A stretch of DNA of 64,000 nucleotides, from NCBI RefSeq assembly GCF_000350525.1, contig NZ_AOCN01000022.1:248001-312000 (forward strand). Direction: 5' to 3'. The translations under genes were made by a program, and so were the position numbers. Positions 42,503 through 51,603 of this stretch are shown piece after piece (the stretch's first letter is position 1; each line of letters starts with the position of its first letter). The notes beneath the pieces were generated by a model. That model saw only the letters and a list, made by a program, of their open reading frames with translations. It searched no databases and was not told the origin of the DNA. Source of the stretch: Leucobacter salsicius M1-8. GTDB taxonomy: Bacteria; Actinomycetota; Actinomycetes; Actinomycetales; Microbacteriaceae.

Positions 42503-43111
42503 ATGTCCGCAGCATCACGAACAGCGTCGCTCGAGCGTGTCACGAGCGAATCGCAGATTAGTCTCTCAGTCAACCTCGATGGCACCGGTGAAGCCGATGT
42601 CGAAACCGGCGTACCATTCTTTGATCACATGCTCACCGCCTTCGCGCGACACTCGCTTACGGACCTGACGGTTCGCGCGACGGGCGACGTGCACATCGAT
42701 ATTCACCACACCGTCGAGGACACCGGCATTCTGCTGGGTCAGGCGCTTCTGAAGGCGCTCGGAGACAAGAGCGGTATCTCACGCTACGGCGACGCGCTGG
42801 TGCCGCTCGACGAGGCCCTCGCGCAGGCAGTGATCGATATTTCGGGTCGCCCGTACCTGGTGCACTCGGGTGAGCCTCAGGGGTTCGAATTTCACCTCAT
42901 CGGTGGTCACTTCACCGGCTCAATGGTGCGTCACTTCTTCGAGGCAATCGTGCTGAACGCCCGCCTCACCGCGCACATTAAGCTCGTCGAGGGCCGTGAT
43001 CCCCACCACATCGCCGAGGCAGAGTTCAAGGCGTTCGCGCGCGCATTCCGCGTTGCAAAGGCCAAGGATCCGCTGGTGTTGGGTATCCCGTCCACGAAGG
43101 GCGCTCTGTGA
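42503..43111 (+). CDS. hisB: Imidazoleglycerol-phosphate dehydratase
   Basis: 202 residues, the monofunctional form. Metal-binding motifs [24 protein letters not shown] and [15 protein letters not shown] are intact. Catalyses the sixth step of histidine synthesis. ATGA-type overlap with hisH (GTGA at 43108). Confidence 0.97.
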   Translation: MSAASRTASLERVTSESQISLSVNLDGTGEADVETGVPFFDHMLTAFARHSLTDLTVRATGDVHIDIHHTVEDTGILLGQALLKALGDKSGISRYGDALVPLDEALAQAVIDISGRPYLVHSGEPQGFEFHLIGGHFTGSMVRHFFEAIVLNARLTAHIKLVEGRDPHHIAEAEFKAFARAFRVAKAKDPLVLGIPSTKGAL

Positions 43112-43740
43112 GCCGCAAGCACGTCGTCGTTCTCGACTACGGCTCGGGCAATGTGCACTCGGCGGTGAAGGCCCTCGCGAAGGCCGGAGCCGAGGTTACG
43201 CTTACCCGCGACGCCACGGCCGTGGCCAATGCTGATGGCCTGCTCGTGCCCGGCGTGGGTGCCTTTGACGCCGTCATGGAGCAGCTCCGCGCGGTGCGGG
43301 GCGACGAGATGATCGACCGGCGGCTCGCCGGCGGGCGGCCCGTGCTCGGAATCTGCGTCGGTCAACAGGTCATGTTTGCCCGGGGCATCGAGCGCGGACA
43401 CGACACTGAAGGCCTCGGCCAGTGGCCCGAGACCGTTCACGAGCTGCGCGCCGACGTGCTGCCCCACATGGGGTGGAATACGGTTGACGCCCCCGAGGAT
43501 TCGGTGCTCTTTCGCGGGATCCGCCACGAGCGGTTTTATTTCGTGCACAGCTGCGGCGCGACCGAATGGTCGATCGAAGGGCGCGGCGAGACTACACGTC
43601 CGCGCGTGACCTGGGCCGAGCATGGCGAACGGTTTGTAGCGGCCGTCGAGAACGGCCCGCTGACCACCACTCAGTTTCACCCCGAGAAGTCGGGCGAAGC
43701 GGGCATTCAGTTGCTGCGCAACTGGATCGCGACGCTCTAA
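43108..43740 (+). CDS. hisH: Imidazole glycerol phosphate synthase, glutamine amidotransferase subunit
   Basis: 210 residues. Class I glutaminase that feeds ammonia to HisF. Catalytic triad visible: Cys in [11 protein letters not shown], His and Glu in TQFHPEKSG. hisF is not in the window and must lie elsewhere. Confidence 0.96.
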   Translation: MSRKHVVVLDYGSGNVHSAVKALAKAGAEVTLTRDATAVANADGLLVPGVGAFDAVMEQLRAVRGDEMIDRRLAGGRPVLGICVGQQVMFARGIERGHDTEGLGQWPETVHELRADVLPHMGWNTVDAPEDSVLFRGIRHERFYFVHSCGATEWSIEGRGETTRPRVTWAEHGERFVAAVENGPLTTTQFHPEKSGEAGIQLLRNWIATL

Positions 43741-43798
43741 CTAGTCGCGCCCGCCATGATGCGCGGGCACCACACCACTCACGAGGAGAGTTTTCGAA

Positions 43799-44545
43799 AT
43801 GATCGAGTTGGCCGAGAGCCCGAAGCTGCAGTTGCTACCCGCGATCGACATGGTCGACGGCAAGGCCGTGCGCCTGACCCAGGGCGAGGCTGGCACCGAG
43901 ACCAACTATGGCAGCCCCGTTGACGCCGCCATGGATTGGATCGAACAGGGCGCCGAATGGATCCACCTCGTCGACCTCGATGCGGCCTTTGGGCGCGGAT
44001 CAAACGTTGCTGTAGCGAAGAAGATCATTCGTCGCGCGGGCAACGTGAACATCGAGTTCTCGGGCGGCATCCGAGACGATGCAAGTCTCGAAGCCGCGCT
44101 CGAGATGGGTGCGCGCCGCGTAAACCTGGGCACCGCCGCCCTCGAGAACCCCGAGTGGACCCGTGCGGTCATTGCCCGCTACGGCGAGCAGATCGCGGTG
44201 GGCCTCGACGTGCGCGGCGAGATCCTCGCTACGCGCGGCTGGACTGAGGATGCGGGTAACATCTGGGACGTGCTCGCACGCCTCGAGGAGGCCGGTTGCT
44301 CCCGCTACGTCGTCACCGACGTCACCAAGGATGGGACGATGCGCGGCCCGAACGTTGACCTGCTGCGCGAGGTCTGCCGTCACACCGATCGTCCCGTCGT
44401 GGCCTCGGGCGGTATCTCGAGCCTCGATGATCTCGCGGCGCTGCGCGAGCTCGTGTCGCACGGTGTCGAGGGTGCGATCATCGGCAAGGCGTTGTACGAC
44501 GGCGCATTCACGCTGCCCGCGGCCCTCGACGTCGCTTCGAACTAG
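43799..44545 (+). CDS. hisA: Phosphoribosyl isomerase HisA/PriA
   Basis: 248 residues. Beta/alpha barrel with catalytic aspartates in [13 protein letters not shown] and [10 protein letters not shown]. The segment [13 protein letters not shown] is the actinobacterial PriA type, which in relatives without trpF also does the phosphoribosylanthranilate isomerase step of tryptophan synthesis. Dual function here is an inference. A 58-bp gap to hisH includes a weak GCCCGC/GCGGGC hairpin. Confidence 0.95.
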   Translation: MIELAESPKLQLLPAIDMVDGKAVRLTQGEAGTETNYGSPVDAAMDWIEQGAEWIHLVDLDAAFGRGSNVAVAKKIIRRAGNVNIEFSGGIRDDASLEAALEMGARRVNLGTAALENPEWTRAVIARYGEQIAVGLDVRGEILATRGWTEDAGNIWDVLARLEEAGCSRYVVTDVTKDGTMRGPNVDLLREVCRHTDRPVVASGGISSLDDLAALRELVSHGVEGAIIGKALYDGAFTLPAALDVASN

Positions 44546-44554
44546 GCGTTAGAC

Positions 44555-45463
44555 GTGGCGATCAAGCGACTTCCATCGACCGGCGACTCTCCGCGCTCTA
44601 CGGGCGTCCCTGAGAGCCTGGTACCGGGGGGAGCGGCCGACTCGGCGGGTTTCCCCTGGGCTGGCCGCACGTTTGATCATCACGAGACCGCGTTTGAGGG
44701 AGACTCGGGCGAAGCCTCCGCAGAGCTGACCGCCGCGGTAGCCGCACTGCGCGCTATTGCGGCGGAGGCTTCGGCGGCCCCCACCGCCGAAGCACACTGG
44801 GATGCTGTCGCTCGGCTCGCCAACGCGCACACAGCGGTGATCGCTGCGCTCGCCACTTCGCGCGTGCTCGTTCCCATGCTCGCCGAAGCCGGTGATCTGG
44901 GGATGACACCCGACGGCAAGATCGTCGAGAAGTCACAGGAACTCTCGATCGTTGCGGTCGCCGCACCCGATGGACGCAGCGTGCTGCCCGTGTTTAGCTC
45001 GGTCGCCGCGATGTCAGGCTGGAATGACACGGCACGCCCCATTCCGGTGCCCGCCCCGCAGGCGGCGGTGGCGGCTGCGCAGGAGGAACACGACATGATC
45101 GTGCTCGACGCCGGCAGCCCCGATCTCGTTTACGGCGTACGTCGACCGGCCCTCGCTGCCCTCGCACTGGGGGAGTCTTACGTGCCTGCCTGGGCCGACC
45201 CTGAGGTAGCCACGGCCTTTGAATCCTCGGCAGAGGCAGAAGTCGATGTCGTGCGCATCTGGATCGCCCCCGCCGATCTGGCAGGCACGCTCGCCGCCCC
45301 CGAGGTCGATGTCAGGATCCGGATCGCGCGTGACCTCTCTCGACCCGAGCTCGACGCGCTCCTGGGGCGCCTCCAACAGGTGTGGGCGAGTGAACGGGTG
45401 ATCGCCGAGCGCGTCGATTCGCTTCGGGTGCACCCCCTCCTCCCCGGCGCTGCGCGCGCCTGA
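44555..45463 (+). CDS. SseB family protein
   Basis: 302 residues, GTG start 9 nt after hisA. The C-terminal two thirds show the SseB-like pattern (ATSRVLVPMLAEAG, LPVFSSVAAMSGWN, ALGESYVPAW, LRVHPLLPG); the first 60 residues are low-complexity. SseB-domain genes after hisA are usual in Microbacteriaceae and are of unknown role. One iterated palindrome lies in VRIRIARD. Confidence 0.82.
   Translation: MAIKRLPSTGDSPRSTGVPESLVPGGAADSAGFPWAGRTFDHHETAFEGDSGEASAELTAAVAALRAIAAEASAAPTAEAHWDAVARLANAHTAVIAALATSRVLVPMLAEAGDLGMTPDGKIVEKSQELSIVAVAAPDGRSVLPVFSSVAAMSGWNDTARPIPVPAPQAAVAAAQEEHDMIVLDAGSPDLVYGVRRPALAALALGESYVPAWADPEVATAFESSAEAEVDVVRIWIAPADLAGTLAAPEVDVRIRIARDLSRPELDALLGRLQQVWASERVIAERVDSLRVHPLLPGAARA
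45316..45325. repeat. Iterated palindrome GATCCGGATC
   Basis: Exact copy in the sseB-like gene, here read in another frame as Arg-Ile-Arg-Ile. Confidence 0.7.
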
Positions 45464-45529
45464 GGACCTCTTGCGGCTGCTACCATCTTGTGATATCAAA
45501 ACCCGGATCATCCGGTAAGGAGCAGATAC

Positions 45530-47116
45530 GTGGCGCAAACCTCAACGACTCCGCAGGCGCCGCAGCGCGCCGAATGGACGGGCCAGATCGGCTTCATCGT
45601 CTCAGCCATTGGCTCGGCGGTGGGCCTCGGCAATATTTGGCGATTCCCCGGGGTGGCGTATGAGAACGGCGGAGGCGCATTTCTCATCCCTTACATCGTG
45701 GCGCTGCTCACCGCAGGTATCCCCATCCTGTTCCTCGACTACGCGATCGGACACCGATTCAGAGGCTCCGCACCACTCGCGCTGAGGCGTCTCGCAGGCA
45801 AGCTTGGCGAGGGCATCGGCTGGTTCCAGGTGATGATCTGCGTTTTTATCGCGATCTACTACGCCGCAGTGCTCGCGTGGGCATCGAGCTACTTCGTGTT
45901 CTCCTTCGATCTGAAGTGGGGCGACGACGCCGCAGGCTACTTCACCGGTGAATACCTGCAAACCTCGGCCTCACCGTTCACGCTCGAGTTTGTGCCGGCC
46001 GTGCTCATTCCGCTCGTGCTCATGTGGATCATCGCACTCATCGTGCTGGGAGCCGGCGTGGTGAAGGGCGTGCAGCGTCTGAACATGATCGCGATCCCGC
46101 TGCTCATCGTGGGCTTTGTTGCTCTCGTCGTGCGCGCGCTGTTCCTGCCCGGCGCAGCGGACGGCTTGAACGCCCTGTTCACCCCCGACTTTGCTGCCCT
46201 CGCGGACCCTGGAGTGTGGGTGGCCGCTTACAGCCAGATCTTCTTCTCGCTGTCGGTCGCATTCGGCATCATGATGACATACTCCTCCTACCGCAAGCGT
46301 CGCTCAAACTTGACGGCACCCGGCCTCGTCGTGGCCTTCGCGAACTCATCGTTCGAGATTCTCGCTGGCATTGGTGTGTTCGCGACGCTCGGCTTCTTCG
46401 CGTATCAGCAGGGAGTTGCGGTCGACCAGCTCGAGGGGCTCACGGGGGTGGGGCTCGCCTTCATGACCTTCCCGGCGATCGCGAGCGAGATGCCGGGGGG
46501 ACAAGCCTTCGGTGCGCTGTTCTTCGGCGCGCTAGTGCTCGCGGGCCTCACCTCGATGATCTCGATCATGGAGGTCATCCTCGCCGGCGTGATCGACAAG
46601 TTCGGGCTCACCCGCAAGCAGGCCGTGTACGGCCTCGGCGGTGTGCTCGCAGTCATCTCGATTGTGATGTTTGGCACCAGCTCGGGGCTCACCGCGCTCG
46701 ACACCATCGATAACTGGGCCAACAACATTGGTATTGTCGCTTCCGCCGTCGTCGTGACGATTACGGTGATGTGGATCAGGCGTGCGGGAACCGAACTGTC
46801 GGGCCACCTGAGCGCGCTGTCGACGTTTAAGGTCGGCCGCGGCTGGATTTTCTTCGTGTCGGTGCTCGGGCCCCTCGTGCTGGGCTACATGCTCATCGCC
46901 ACGATCGTAGGCCTCGTCAACGAGCCCTACGGCGGCTACGACCAGCTCTACCTGCTGATCGTCGGCTGGGGCTCCGTCGCGGTGATGATCATCGCATCGG
47001 TGCTGCTCACAATGAGTCCCTGGCGCTACAACCCCGACCGCTTTACGCCCTGGCCCCCAGTGCCGGGCGAGCGCGCGGTCGGCACGAAGACTGAGACCGA
47101 AGGTGGTGCACGATGA
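45530..47116 (+). CDS. Neurotransmitter:sodium symporter family transporter, MetP-like
   Basis: 528 residues with about 12 membrane helices. The sodium site region in TM1 (SAVGLGNIWRFPGVAYENGG), shortened here to GLGNIWRFP, and TM6/TM8 segments are typical of bacterial NSS transporters such as LeuT. It is directly coupled (ATGA) to a 50-residue single-helix gene, the organisation of the corynebacterial methionine/alanine importer MetPS. Substrate methionine/alanine is inferred from that pairing. GTG start, ribosome site AAGGAG. Confidence 0.88.
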   Translation: MAQTSTTPQAPQRAEWTGQIGFIVSAIGSAVGLGNIWRFPGVAYENGGGAFLIPYIVALLTAGIPILFLDYAIGHRFRGSAPLALRRLAGKLGEGIGWFQVMICVFIAIYYAAVLAWASSYFVFSFDLKWGDDAAGYFTGEYLQTSASPFTLEFVPAVLIPLVLMWIIALIVLGAGVVKGVQRLNMIAIPLLIVGFVALVVRALFLPGAADGLNALFTPDFAALADPGVWVAAYSQIFFSLSVAFGIMMTYSSYRKRRSNLTAPGLVVAFANSSFEILAGIGVFATLGFFAYQQGVAVDQLEGLTGVGLAFMTFPAIASEMPGGQAFGALFFGALVLAGLTSMISIMEVILAGVIDKFGLTRKQAVYGLGGVLAVISIVMFGTSSGLTALDTIDNWANNIGIVASAVVVTITVMWIRRAGTELSGHLSALSTFKVGRGWIFFVSVLGPLVLGYMLIATIVGLVNEPYGGYDQLYLLIVGWGSVAVMIIASVLLTMSPWRYNPDRFTPWPPVPGERAVGTKTETEGGAR

Positions 47117-47265
47117 CTCCGATCGCGATTACGTTCTTGGTCATTGCGCTCACGGTGATCTGGGGTGGGCTGATCGCGAGCGCGATTTTCCTGTCCAAGC
47201 AAACCGAGGTGGCGCATTACCCGGAGGGCGGCGAGGATGCTCCGGGGGAACCCGCCGAAGCCTAA
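47113..47265 (+). CDS. MetS-like small subunit of the NSS transporter
   Basis: 50 residues: MTPIAITFLVIALTVIWGG begins one membrane helix, followed by a short acidic, Pro/Glu-rich tail. The ATG overlaps the stop of the transporter. In Corynebacterium the equivalent protein MetS is required for transport by MetP. Too short for most gene finders; support comes from coupling, the helix and the partner. Confidence 0.8.
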   Translation: MTPIAITFLVIALTVIWGGLIASAIFLSKQTEVAHYPEGGEDAPGEPAEA

Positions 47266-47335
47266 CGGCACGCGGGCGGCAAGCTGGGGCGGAGCGGTGC
47301 ATGGCATGGCATGGCAGTGCCCCACACCGCTCGGC

Positions 47336-47341
47336 TAAGCT
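47336..47341 (+). promoter_or_regulatory. -10 element of leaderless promoter for the aldo/keto reductase
   Basis: TAAGCT, 6 nt, then ATG at 47348. No ribosome-binding site. Confidence 0.55.
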
Positions 47342-47347
47342 CAACCC

Positions 47348-48406
47348 ATGAGCCAGATTGATGACCCCCGCCCCTACCCCCAGCGGACTGATGTACGTCG
47401 TGTTGGCCAGAGCGGACTGCACCTACCCCTGTTGTCGCTCGGCCTGTGGCAGAACTTCGGCGATGACCGGCCGCGCGAAACGCAGCGCGAGATCATCACG
47501 GGAGCGTTCGACCGCGGAATCTTCCACTTCGACCTCGCCAACAATTACGGCCCGCCCTACGGCTCGGCCGAGCGCAACTTCGGCGAGATCCTCGCGAGCG
47601 ATCTCGCGGCGCACCGCGATGAGATTCTCATCTCGACCAAGGCTGGCTGGGACATGTGGCCCGGTCATCACGGCGCCGGTGCCAGCCGCAAGCACCTGAT
47701 CACGAGCCTCGATCGCTCGCTCGAGCGGCTCGGGGTCGACAACGTCGATGTGTTCTACACGCACCGTCCGGATCCCCGGGTGCCGCTCGAGGAAACGGCC
47801 CGGGCTCTGGACCACATTGTGCGCACGGGGCGCGCACACTACATCGGCATGTCCTCCTACGGCGCCGATGCGAGCCGCGAGCTGGCGCAGCTGATGCGAG
47901 ACCTGGGTACGCCCATCACGATCCACCAGCCCTCGTACAACATGCTGAACCGTTGGATTGAGACCGAGGGGCTGCTCGACGTCGCCGCGGATCAGGGCTT
48001 CGGCATCATCGGGTTCACCGCGCTCGCTCAGGGCATGCTCACGAACAAGTACCTCGACGGCGTGCCCGAGGGCGCGCGCGGCGCCGGCCCGAGCTCGTTT
48101 AGCAACGAGGTATTGACCGACGAACTGCGGGACCGCCTGCGTGCGCTCGCGGCGGTGGCCGAGAACCGTGGCCAGTCACTCGCGCAGCTCGCGCTCGTGT
48201 GGGCGCTGCGTGACGCACGCGTATCGAGCCTCGTGATCGGGTCGAGCCGGGTGTCGCAGCTGGACGAGAACTGGCGGGCACTCGAGAAGCTCGAGCTCAG
48301 CGCAGACGAGATCGCCGAGATCGAGCGCATCCTCGACGGGCTGGACGTCAACGTCGACCTGTGGCGCGGCGCGCGACAGGGTGGAGATGTGCCCCTGATG
48401 CTGTAA
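47348..48406 (+). CDS. Aldo/keto reductase (YghZ-like)
   Basis: 352 residues. NADPH-dependent (beta/alpha)8 reductase of the L-glyceraldehyde 3-phosphate reductase subgroup. Catalytic residues visible: Asp and Tyr in FDLANNYGPPYGSAERNFG, Lys in ISTKAGWDMWPG, His in YTHRPDPRVPLEE. The natural substrate is not clear; this subgroup also reduces methylglyoxal. Single-gene unit. Confidence 0.9.
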   Translation: MSQIDDPRPYPQRTDVRRVGQSGLHLPLLSLGLWQNFGDDRPRETQREIITGAFDRGIFHFDLANNYGPPYGSAERNFGEILASDLAAHRDEILISTKAGWDMWPGHHGAGASRKHLITSLDRSLERLGVDNVDVFYTHRPDPRVPLEETARALDHIVRTGRAHYIGMSSYGADASRELAQLMRDLGTPITIHQPSYNMLNRWIETEGLLDVAADQGFGIIGFTALAQGMLTNKYLDGVPEGARGAGPSSFSNEVLTDELRDRLRALAAVAENRGQSLAQLALVWALRDARVSSLVIGSSRVSQLDENWRALEKLELSADEIAEIERILDGLDVNVDLWRGARQGGDVPLML

Positions 48407-48458
48407 GCACATCTCGGGGGAGCCGACGGCGGCTCATGAGATCTTGGTTTAAAAGTGC

Positions 48459-48470
48459 GTACTAACGTAC
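48459..48470. promoter_or_regulatory. Palindrome at the ArsR-type gene promoter
   Basis: GTACTAACGTAC: GTAC repeated as an inverted pair around TAAC, overlapping the first bases of the -10 hexamer. Likely autoregulatory operator. Confidence 0.35.
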
Positions 48471-48473
48471 AAT
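48468..48473 (+). promoter_or_regulatory. -10 element of leaderless promoter for the ArsR-type regulator
   Basis: TACAAT, 6 nt, then ATG at 48480. Confidence 0.6.
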
Positions 48474-48479
48474 CAGAGT

Positions 48480-49031
48480 ATGGCTGATGAACTGTCGCAG
48501 TTGCGACGCGAATTGCAAGCGCTCGCCGGGAGGGTGGCGATGCTCGAGGGGTGGGCCGCAGGGGAAGTGTTGGATCGCCCCCGTGCGGCGCCCGAGCGCG
48601 GCGCGCTGCCCGAGGAGGCGTTCTGGGCGCTTGAGGGGCTCCAAACCAGGCTTGCGGATGTCGCTTCTGAGAGTGGCGGCGCGGTAATGCTCATAGGGTC
48701 GCTGACGTTGCCCGGCGGTGCCCCTGTCGCGTGGCAGCAGGGCGCGGACGCTGCCGGGCTGCTCGATGCCGACTGGAGTGACCGCGCGGCGGTGTTTGGT
48801 GCGCTTGCCCACCCTGTGCGCATCGAGCTGCTGCGCCATATGCTGAACGGCGTCCAAGCGACGGCTGACTTGGCTGCGATCGACGGCCTCGGTACTACAG
48901 GTCAACTGCACCACCATCTGCGCCAACTCGTCGCGGCCGGCTGGGTGCGCCAGAGTGGGCGCGGCAGCTACGAGATCCCGGCTGCCCGCATCGTGCCGTT
49001 GCTCGCCTGCGTAGTGGGGGTTGAACGGTGA
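48480..49031 (+). CDS. ArsR-type winged-helix regulator
   Basis: 183 residues. The C-terminal half has an ArsR winged helix (FGALAHPVRIELLRHMLNG, GTTGQLHHHLRQLVAAGWV). The N-terminal half starts with a short coiled coil (ELSQLRRELQALAGRVAMLEG) and has no recognised domain; no metal-binding cysteines are visible. It overlaps the M23 peptidase gene by 4 nt (GTGA), so it likely controls its own operon. Confidence 0.82.
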   Translation: MADELSQLRRELQALAGRVAMLEGWAAGEVLDRPRAAPERGALPEEAFWALEGLQTRLADVASESGGAVMLIGSLTLPGGAPVAWQQGADAAGLLDADWSDRAAVFGALAHPVRIELLRHMLNGVQATADLAAIDGLGTTGQLHHHLRQLVAAGWVRQSGRGSYEIPAARIVPLLACVVGVER

Positions 49032-49915
49032 ATCGAGCAATGAAGGCTGCGCTGCTGGTTGCCTACCGACTGCGGGGTCTGCTCTATTTCGCCGCGGCAG
49101 CGATGCTGGTGACGGTGGCGCTCACCGCTCGTCTTCCTGCCGGCGAGTTGCTGAGTGGCGCGCGCGGCGCACTCGCGTTCACGGGGCTGACTGTCGGGGC
49201 CATCGCGCTCGCGCTGATCTTCTTCGGCGCGAGGTTAGTGCCTATCTGTGATTCCGTCACACTCACCGCTCCGGTCACAGGCCGCTGGCTCGCGGTGAAT
49301 AGCCCCGCCACCAAGGTGCCGAGTCACGGTGTCAGAATGTATGGCCAGGCCTACGCGGTTGACCTCGTTTACGAACCTGAGAGCGGGGGTGACGGCACTG
49401 AATCCATCGGCATCGTGCGGCCCCCATTTGGCGGTAGGCCCGCGATGCGCGAGCCGAGTACCTTCCCTGCATTCGGGCAGCCCGTGCGCGCCATGGTGTC
49501 GGGGGAAGTCGTGCGTGCGAGCGACTGGCGACGCGACCACAGGTCGCGGTCGAACATCCTTGCGCTCCTGTATCTGATGTGTGAGGGGGTCATTCGTGAG
49601 ATCGGTGGCCCGGGGTTCATTGTCGGCAACCATGTCACGATCCGGAGCGATGGCGGGGAATTCGCAGTCGTTGGGCACCTGCAGCGCGGATCGCTCGCGG
49701 TGCGCGTCGGCGACCGGGTGCGAGCCGGTCAGCTGATCGCGCGCTGTGGCAACTCAGGCAATAGCACCGAACCGCACGTGCACGCGCAACTCATGGACCG
49801 CGCGTCGCCGTGGACCGGGCAGGGGCTGCCGATGGCGTTCGAAGGCGTCGACATGCCCGCAACCGGCGAGCATATGTATGCTGCGGTTGGGGTCGATCCG
49901 GCTAGAAAAAGTTGA
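49028..49915 (+). CDS. Membrane-bound M23 family metallopeptidase
   Basis: 295 residues. Two membrane helices at about residues 17-36 and 49-68, then an extracytoplasmic LytM/M23 domain: zinc ligands HGVRMYGQAYAVD (His and Asp) and HVHAQL, with GHLQRGSLAVRVGDRVRAGQ between. M23 enzymes cut peptidoglycan peptide bridges. All ligands are present. The 3' end overlaps the convergent azlD by 14 bp. Confidence 0.87.
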   Translation: MNRAMKAALLVAYRLRGLLYFAAAAMLVTVALTARLPAGELLSGARGALAFTGLTVGAIALALIFFGARLVPICDSVTLTAPVTGRWLAVNSPATKVPSHGVRMYGQAYAVDLVYEPESGGDGTESIGIVRPPFGGRPAMREPSTFPAFGQPVRAMVSGEVVRASDWRRDHRSRSNILALLYLMCEGVIREIGGPGFIVGNHVTIRSDGGEFAVVGHLQRGSLAVRVGDRVRAGQLIARCGNSGNSTEPHVHAQLMDRASPWTGQGLPMAFEGVDMPATGEHMYAAVGVDPARKS

Positions 49916-50228
49916 GCAGCAGCACGTAGCAGGCGGTGCCAGCCGCGATGCTCACGAGCGCGCGTCGCTTTGAGAGCAAGTGAGCGAGGGCCGTGATCGC
50001 GGTCGCGACGAGCACCGGCCACACCCGGCCCTGCTGCGATATGAGCTGATCGCGCAGTACGACGACGGCGAGGATAACGAGGATGCCAGCGGGCATCCAG
50101 CGCCCGAGCGCCTGCACGAGCTTAGATTTGCGCAGCGGTTTGAGCGCCGCAAACGGGAGTGCGCGCAGCGCCAGGGTGATGAGGCCCGCGACGACGACGC
50201 CCGCGATTAGATATTCGGTGCTAGGCAC
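49902..50228 (-). CDS. azlD: AzlD-type branched-chain amino acid export subunit
   Basis: 108 residues with about four hydrophobic helices and the family motif ITLALRALPFAAL at the N-terminus. Works with AzlC to export branched-chain or related amino acids. GTG at 50228 overlaps the azlC stop by 8 nt; the longer open frame upstream is only the antisense-like extension over azlC. Confidence 0.88.
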   Translation of the reverse strand: MPSTEYLIAGVVVAGLITLALRALPFAALKPLRKSKLVQALGRWMPAGILVILAVVVLRDQLISQQGRVWPVLVATAITALAHLLSKRRALVSIAAGTACYVLLLNFF

Positions 50229-50949
50229 GCTCGCCCTCCTCCGCAGTGTCCGTGGTTCGCTTGGTGAGGAAATAGCGCAGCCCCAGTAGCCCGGAGTACA
50301 GCGCAAGCGCGACCAGCAGCGCATTGTCGCCAGCGACCAGTATTGCAACCGTGACAGCGAGGCAAGCCAGCAAGGCCGATGGGAGCTCGCGCTTGCCGCG
50401 AATCGCATCCATCGACATCACCACGAAGAGCGCCACGAGTGCAAACTCAAAGCCCTCAATGGGGGCAGGGAGCACGTTCGCAATCATGATGCCGACGAAG
50501 CCGCCGAGCACCCAATAGAGCTGCATCGCGAGCTGGCCGGTTACCATGCGGGCTGAGCTCAGGCGATCCGGATCCATCAGCACATAGGTGGCGTAGGCCT
50601 CGTCGATCATTGCGTAGATGGAGTACGCCCGGGGTAGACCCGGTCGCACCCGCGAAAGCGGAAACGAGAACGCGTAGAATACGTGCCGAAAGTTCACGGC
50701 GAACACGGTCGCGGCGATCGTCACGAGCGGAGTCGCGGCGGCGAGCATGCTGACCAGGAGCAGCTCGACAGATCCCGCGAAGATACCAATCGAGAGGGCC
50801 GGGGCGAGCCACCAGGGAAGTCCCGCCTGAATGACAAGAATTCCGAGGGCAATGCCCAAGGGGAAAATGCCGAGGCCGACCCCGAGAGAATCTCGAAGGC
50901 CGGCCGCGGCGCCCGCGCGGCGCGGTAAAGGATCGTGTGACGGAGACAT
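50221..50949 (-). CDS. azlC: AzlC-type branched-chain amino acid permease
   Basis: 242 residues, about seven hydrophobic segments. Motifs FPLGIALGILVIQAGLPWW, NFRHVFYAFSFP and DEAYATYVLMDP are those of AzlC, the large subunit of the export pair. One iterated palindrome encodes the MDPDR turn. Transcribed with azlD. Confidence 0.9.
   Translation of the reverse strand: MSPSHDPLPRRAGAAAGLRDSLGVGLGIFPLGIALGILVIQAGLPWWLAPALSIGIFAGSVELLLVSMLAAATPLVTIAATVFAVNFRHVFYAFSFPLSRVRPGLPRAYSIYAMIDEAYATYVLMDPDRLSSARMVTGQLAMQLYWVLGGFVGIMIANVLPAPIEGFEFALVALFVVMSMDAIRGKRELPSALLACLAVTVAILVAGDNALLVALALYSGLLGLRYFLTKRTTDTAEEGERA
50565..50574. repeat. Iterated palindrome GATCCGGATC
   Basis: Exact copy in azlC, minus-strand reading Met-Asp-Pro-Asp-Arg. 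Confidence 0.7.
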
Positions 50950-50991
50950 GTGCCGATCTCGCGAGTGCGCGGGGGGATAGAGCTGGAGGGG

Positions 50992-51357
50992 TTAGTTGAC
51001 GGGGCCCGTGTACTTCTCGCCCGGGCCCTTGCCGATCGGGTCGGGGATTGCCGAAGCCTCACGGAACGCCAGCTGTACCGAGCGCAGGCCGTCGCGCAGG
51101 CTGCGCGCGTGCATGTCGCTGACCTCGGGGGCTGCTGCGGTGATCAGGCCAGCAAGGGCGTTGATCAGCTTGCGTGCCTCATCAAGGTCGATCTGCGACT
51201 CGGGGTCATCGGCGAGGCCCACCTTGACGGCAGCGGCACTCAGCAGGTGCACGCATGCGGTGGTGATGACCTCAACGGCTGCGACGTCGGCGATGTCACG
51301 GGTGGCCTGTGCCACATTCTCGTCGCCCTGGGGAAGGTCTGCGGTCTGCTCGCTCAT
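50992..51357 (-). CDS. DUF1844 domain protein
   Basis: 121 residues, no membrane segment. DIADVAAVEVITTACVHLLSAAAVKVGL and DLDEARKLINALAGLI (cited in part) identify DUF1844, which in actinobacteria lies divergent from infC. Function unknown. Confidence 0.87.
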   Translation of the reverse strand: MSEQTADLPQGDENVAQATRDIADVAAVEVITTACVHLLSAAAVKVGLADDPESQIDLDEARKLINALAGLITAAAPEVSDMHARSLRDGLRSVQLAFREASAIPDPIGKGPGEKYTGPVN

Positions 51358-51402
51358 GTTGTCCTGACTGTCAAAGCTGGTTCTGTGTAGCTAATTCTGT
51401 GC

Positions 51403-51408
51403 TACGAT
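51403..51408 (+). promoter_or_regulatory. Probable promoter -10 of the infC operon
   Basis: TACGAT about 10 nt before the start of a structured leader. It would put the transcription start near 51415. The -35 region is not clear. Confidence 0.45.
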
Positions 51409-51414
51409 TGGTTC

Positions 51415-51603
51415 GGTTCTCGGCTTGCGCCGAGATATCGGAAGAGGAGATACTCCCACCCGGCACCATTACTAGGTTACCGGGTAGTTGGCACCCCGCC
51501 GTTCACGGCAGCTATCAGGGTGTGGGAATGCGCTTGCGCTGCCCCGAACCCTCCTCCGATGCTTCAGACGAAGTCCCCATCATCGAGAGTAGAGGAGCCG
51601 GCG
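51415..51603 (+). promoter_or_regulatory. Structured 5' leader of infC-rpmI-rplT
   Basis: About 190 nt of untranslated leader. It begins with a perfect 7-bp hairpin TCTCGGC-TTGC-GCCGAGA (51418-51435); further pairings are possible between ACCCGG near 51468 and CCGGGT near 51480-51490. Leaders of IF-3/L35/L20 operons often mediate feedback by L20 or IF-3; such control here is an inference. Confidence 0.45.

Noticed and set aside
47301-47316. Tandem ATGGC repeats before the aldo/keto reductase
   Set aside because: Only about three 5-nt units, intergenic, outside the promoter core; probably chance and not a phase-variation tract.
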